A model generated the notes under the pieces. It was not told the origin of the DNA, ran no database searches, and saw only the letters and a program-made list of their open reading frames with translations. The translations under genes were made by a program, and so were the position numbers. A DNA stretch of 31,966 nucleotides from an uncultured Peptoniphilus sp. (GTDB taxonomy: Bacteria > Bacillota > Clostridia > Tissierellales > Peptoniphilaceae), in contig CAMQDG010000010.1 in the NCBI GenBank assembly GCA_946999425.1, positions 1-31,966 on the forward strand. Reading direction: 5' to 3'. This document shows positions 31,400 to 31,966 of the stretch, in pieces. How positions within the stretch are numbered: the stretch's first letter is position 1; every line of letters starts with the position of its first letter.

Positions 31400-31966
31400 A
31401 TGAATTTAACAGAATTATCCCTTGAACAACTTTGTCAGGGTTATAGAAAAAAAGATTTTTCAGTTACTGAAGTTACAAAGGCATATATAAAAAATATTGA
31501 AGAAAAAGACGGAGAGATAAATGCTTACATTACTAAGACAAATGATCTTGCTTTAGAGAGGGCAAAAGAACTTGATGAAGGAAATTTTGACCTTCCCCTA
31601 TATGGAATTCCTCTTTCCCTTAAAGATAATATTTCTTTAAAAGATGTAAGAATGACTTGTGGATCAAAAATGCTTGAAAACTATATTTCTCCCTATGACT
31701 CTTCTGTAAGTAAAAAAGTAAAAGAAGCAGGAGCTGTCATTTTAGGAAAGACAAATATGGATGAATTTGCCATGGGGGCGACAACAAGAAGTTCTTATTT
31801 TGGCTATACAAAAAACCCCTTAAATACAAAACTTGTACCTGGAGGTTCATCAGGAGGAAGTGCAGCTTCTGTTGCATCAAATACAGCTCTTGTTTCAGTG
31901 GGAACTGATACAGGAGGATCTACAAGACAACCGGCAAGCTACTGTGGTATTGTGGGGATAAAGCCA
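31400..31966 (+). CDS. gatA: Asp-tRNA(Asn)/Glu-tRNA(Gln) amidotransferase subunit A, 3' end outside the window
   Basis: Amidase-signature glutaminase subunit that frees ammonia for GatB. The first 189 codons are open to the last base of the window. The Ser-cisSer-Lys triad is visible: Lys75 in SLKDN, Ser150 in PGGSSGGS and Ser174 in GTDTGGSTRQPA. The spacing is the same as in the characterised S. aureus GatA. NMDEFAMG at 119-126 is also a GatA hallmark. About 290 residues would be missing at the C-terminus. Third member of the gat pair with gatC; gatB should lie beyond the window. Confidence 0.96.
   Translation, partial: MNLTELSLEQLCQGYRKKDFSVTEVTKAYIKNIEEKDGEINAYITKTNDLALERAKELDEGNFDLPLYGIPLSLKDNISLKDVRMTCGSKMLENYISPYDSSVSKKVKEAGAVILGKTNMDEFAMGATTRSSYFGYTKNPLNTKLVPGGSSGGSAASVASNTALVSVGTDTGGSTRQPASYCGIVGIKP

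Overview
The window is a compact, AT-rich chromosomal segment of a low-GC Gram-positive anaerobe. The evidence is the strongly A/T-ending codon use, AAGGAGG-type ribosome sites, an L10 leader, a TPP riboswitch, S-layer-homology (SLH) surface proteins, and GatCA. The overall look resembles Peptoniphilaceae/Tissierellia, but that placement is inference. I see no prophage, insertion sequence, CRISPR array or recognisable defence island.

Layout. (1) 1-55: the 3' part of tRNA-Phe, then hairpin terminators. (2) 230-5990: an oligopeptide ABC operon oppBCDFA, in which oppB carries an in-frame TAA. Its promoter has a 10-bp palindrome around the -10 box. (3) 5991-6600: a gene-free stretch made of two roughly 280-bp copies of a palindrome-rich repeat. 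(4) 6638-9292: dnaX-ybaB-recR. (5) 9323-13724: a tightly overlapping operon with a possible 37-residue membrane peptide, hpt, a CPBP-type membrane protease, a sirtuin, a methyltransferase, hsp33 and an ECF S component. It ends at a two-way terminator shared with a convergent M3 oligoendopeptidase. (6) 15508-16653: rplJ-rplL behind an L10 leader, isolated from the usual rplKA and rpoBC neighbours. (7) 16726-19758: a TPP-riboswitch-controlled thiamine/pyrimidine-precursor ABC transporter. (8) 19762-20548: an orphan Met8/SirC-like protein on the minus strand. (9) 20628-26291: three SLH surface-protein genes. The middle one is modular, differs in base use, and has a run of nine G in its signal-peptide codons. 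(10) 25158-31966: the third SLH gene leads a chain of overlapping genes, tcdA-pcrA-ligA-gatC-gatA, with gatA cut by the window end.

How it fits together. Peptide capture (Opp) and intracellular peptide trimming (M3 peptidase) suggest peptide-based nutrition. ECF and ThiXYZ-like importers suggest vitamin scavenging. The SLH genes supply wall-anchored surface proteins. The strongest leads are the predicted ON/OFF switch in the G9 tract of the central SLH gene, the nonsense codon that breaks oppB, and the composite palindromic repeat before dnaX whose stems differ by paired base changes. I did not find a clearly new multi-gene system; most of the window is conserved housekeeping.
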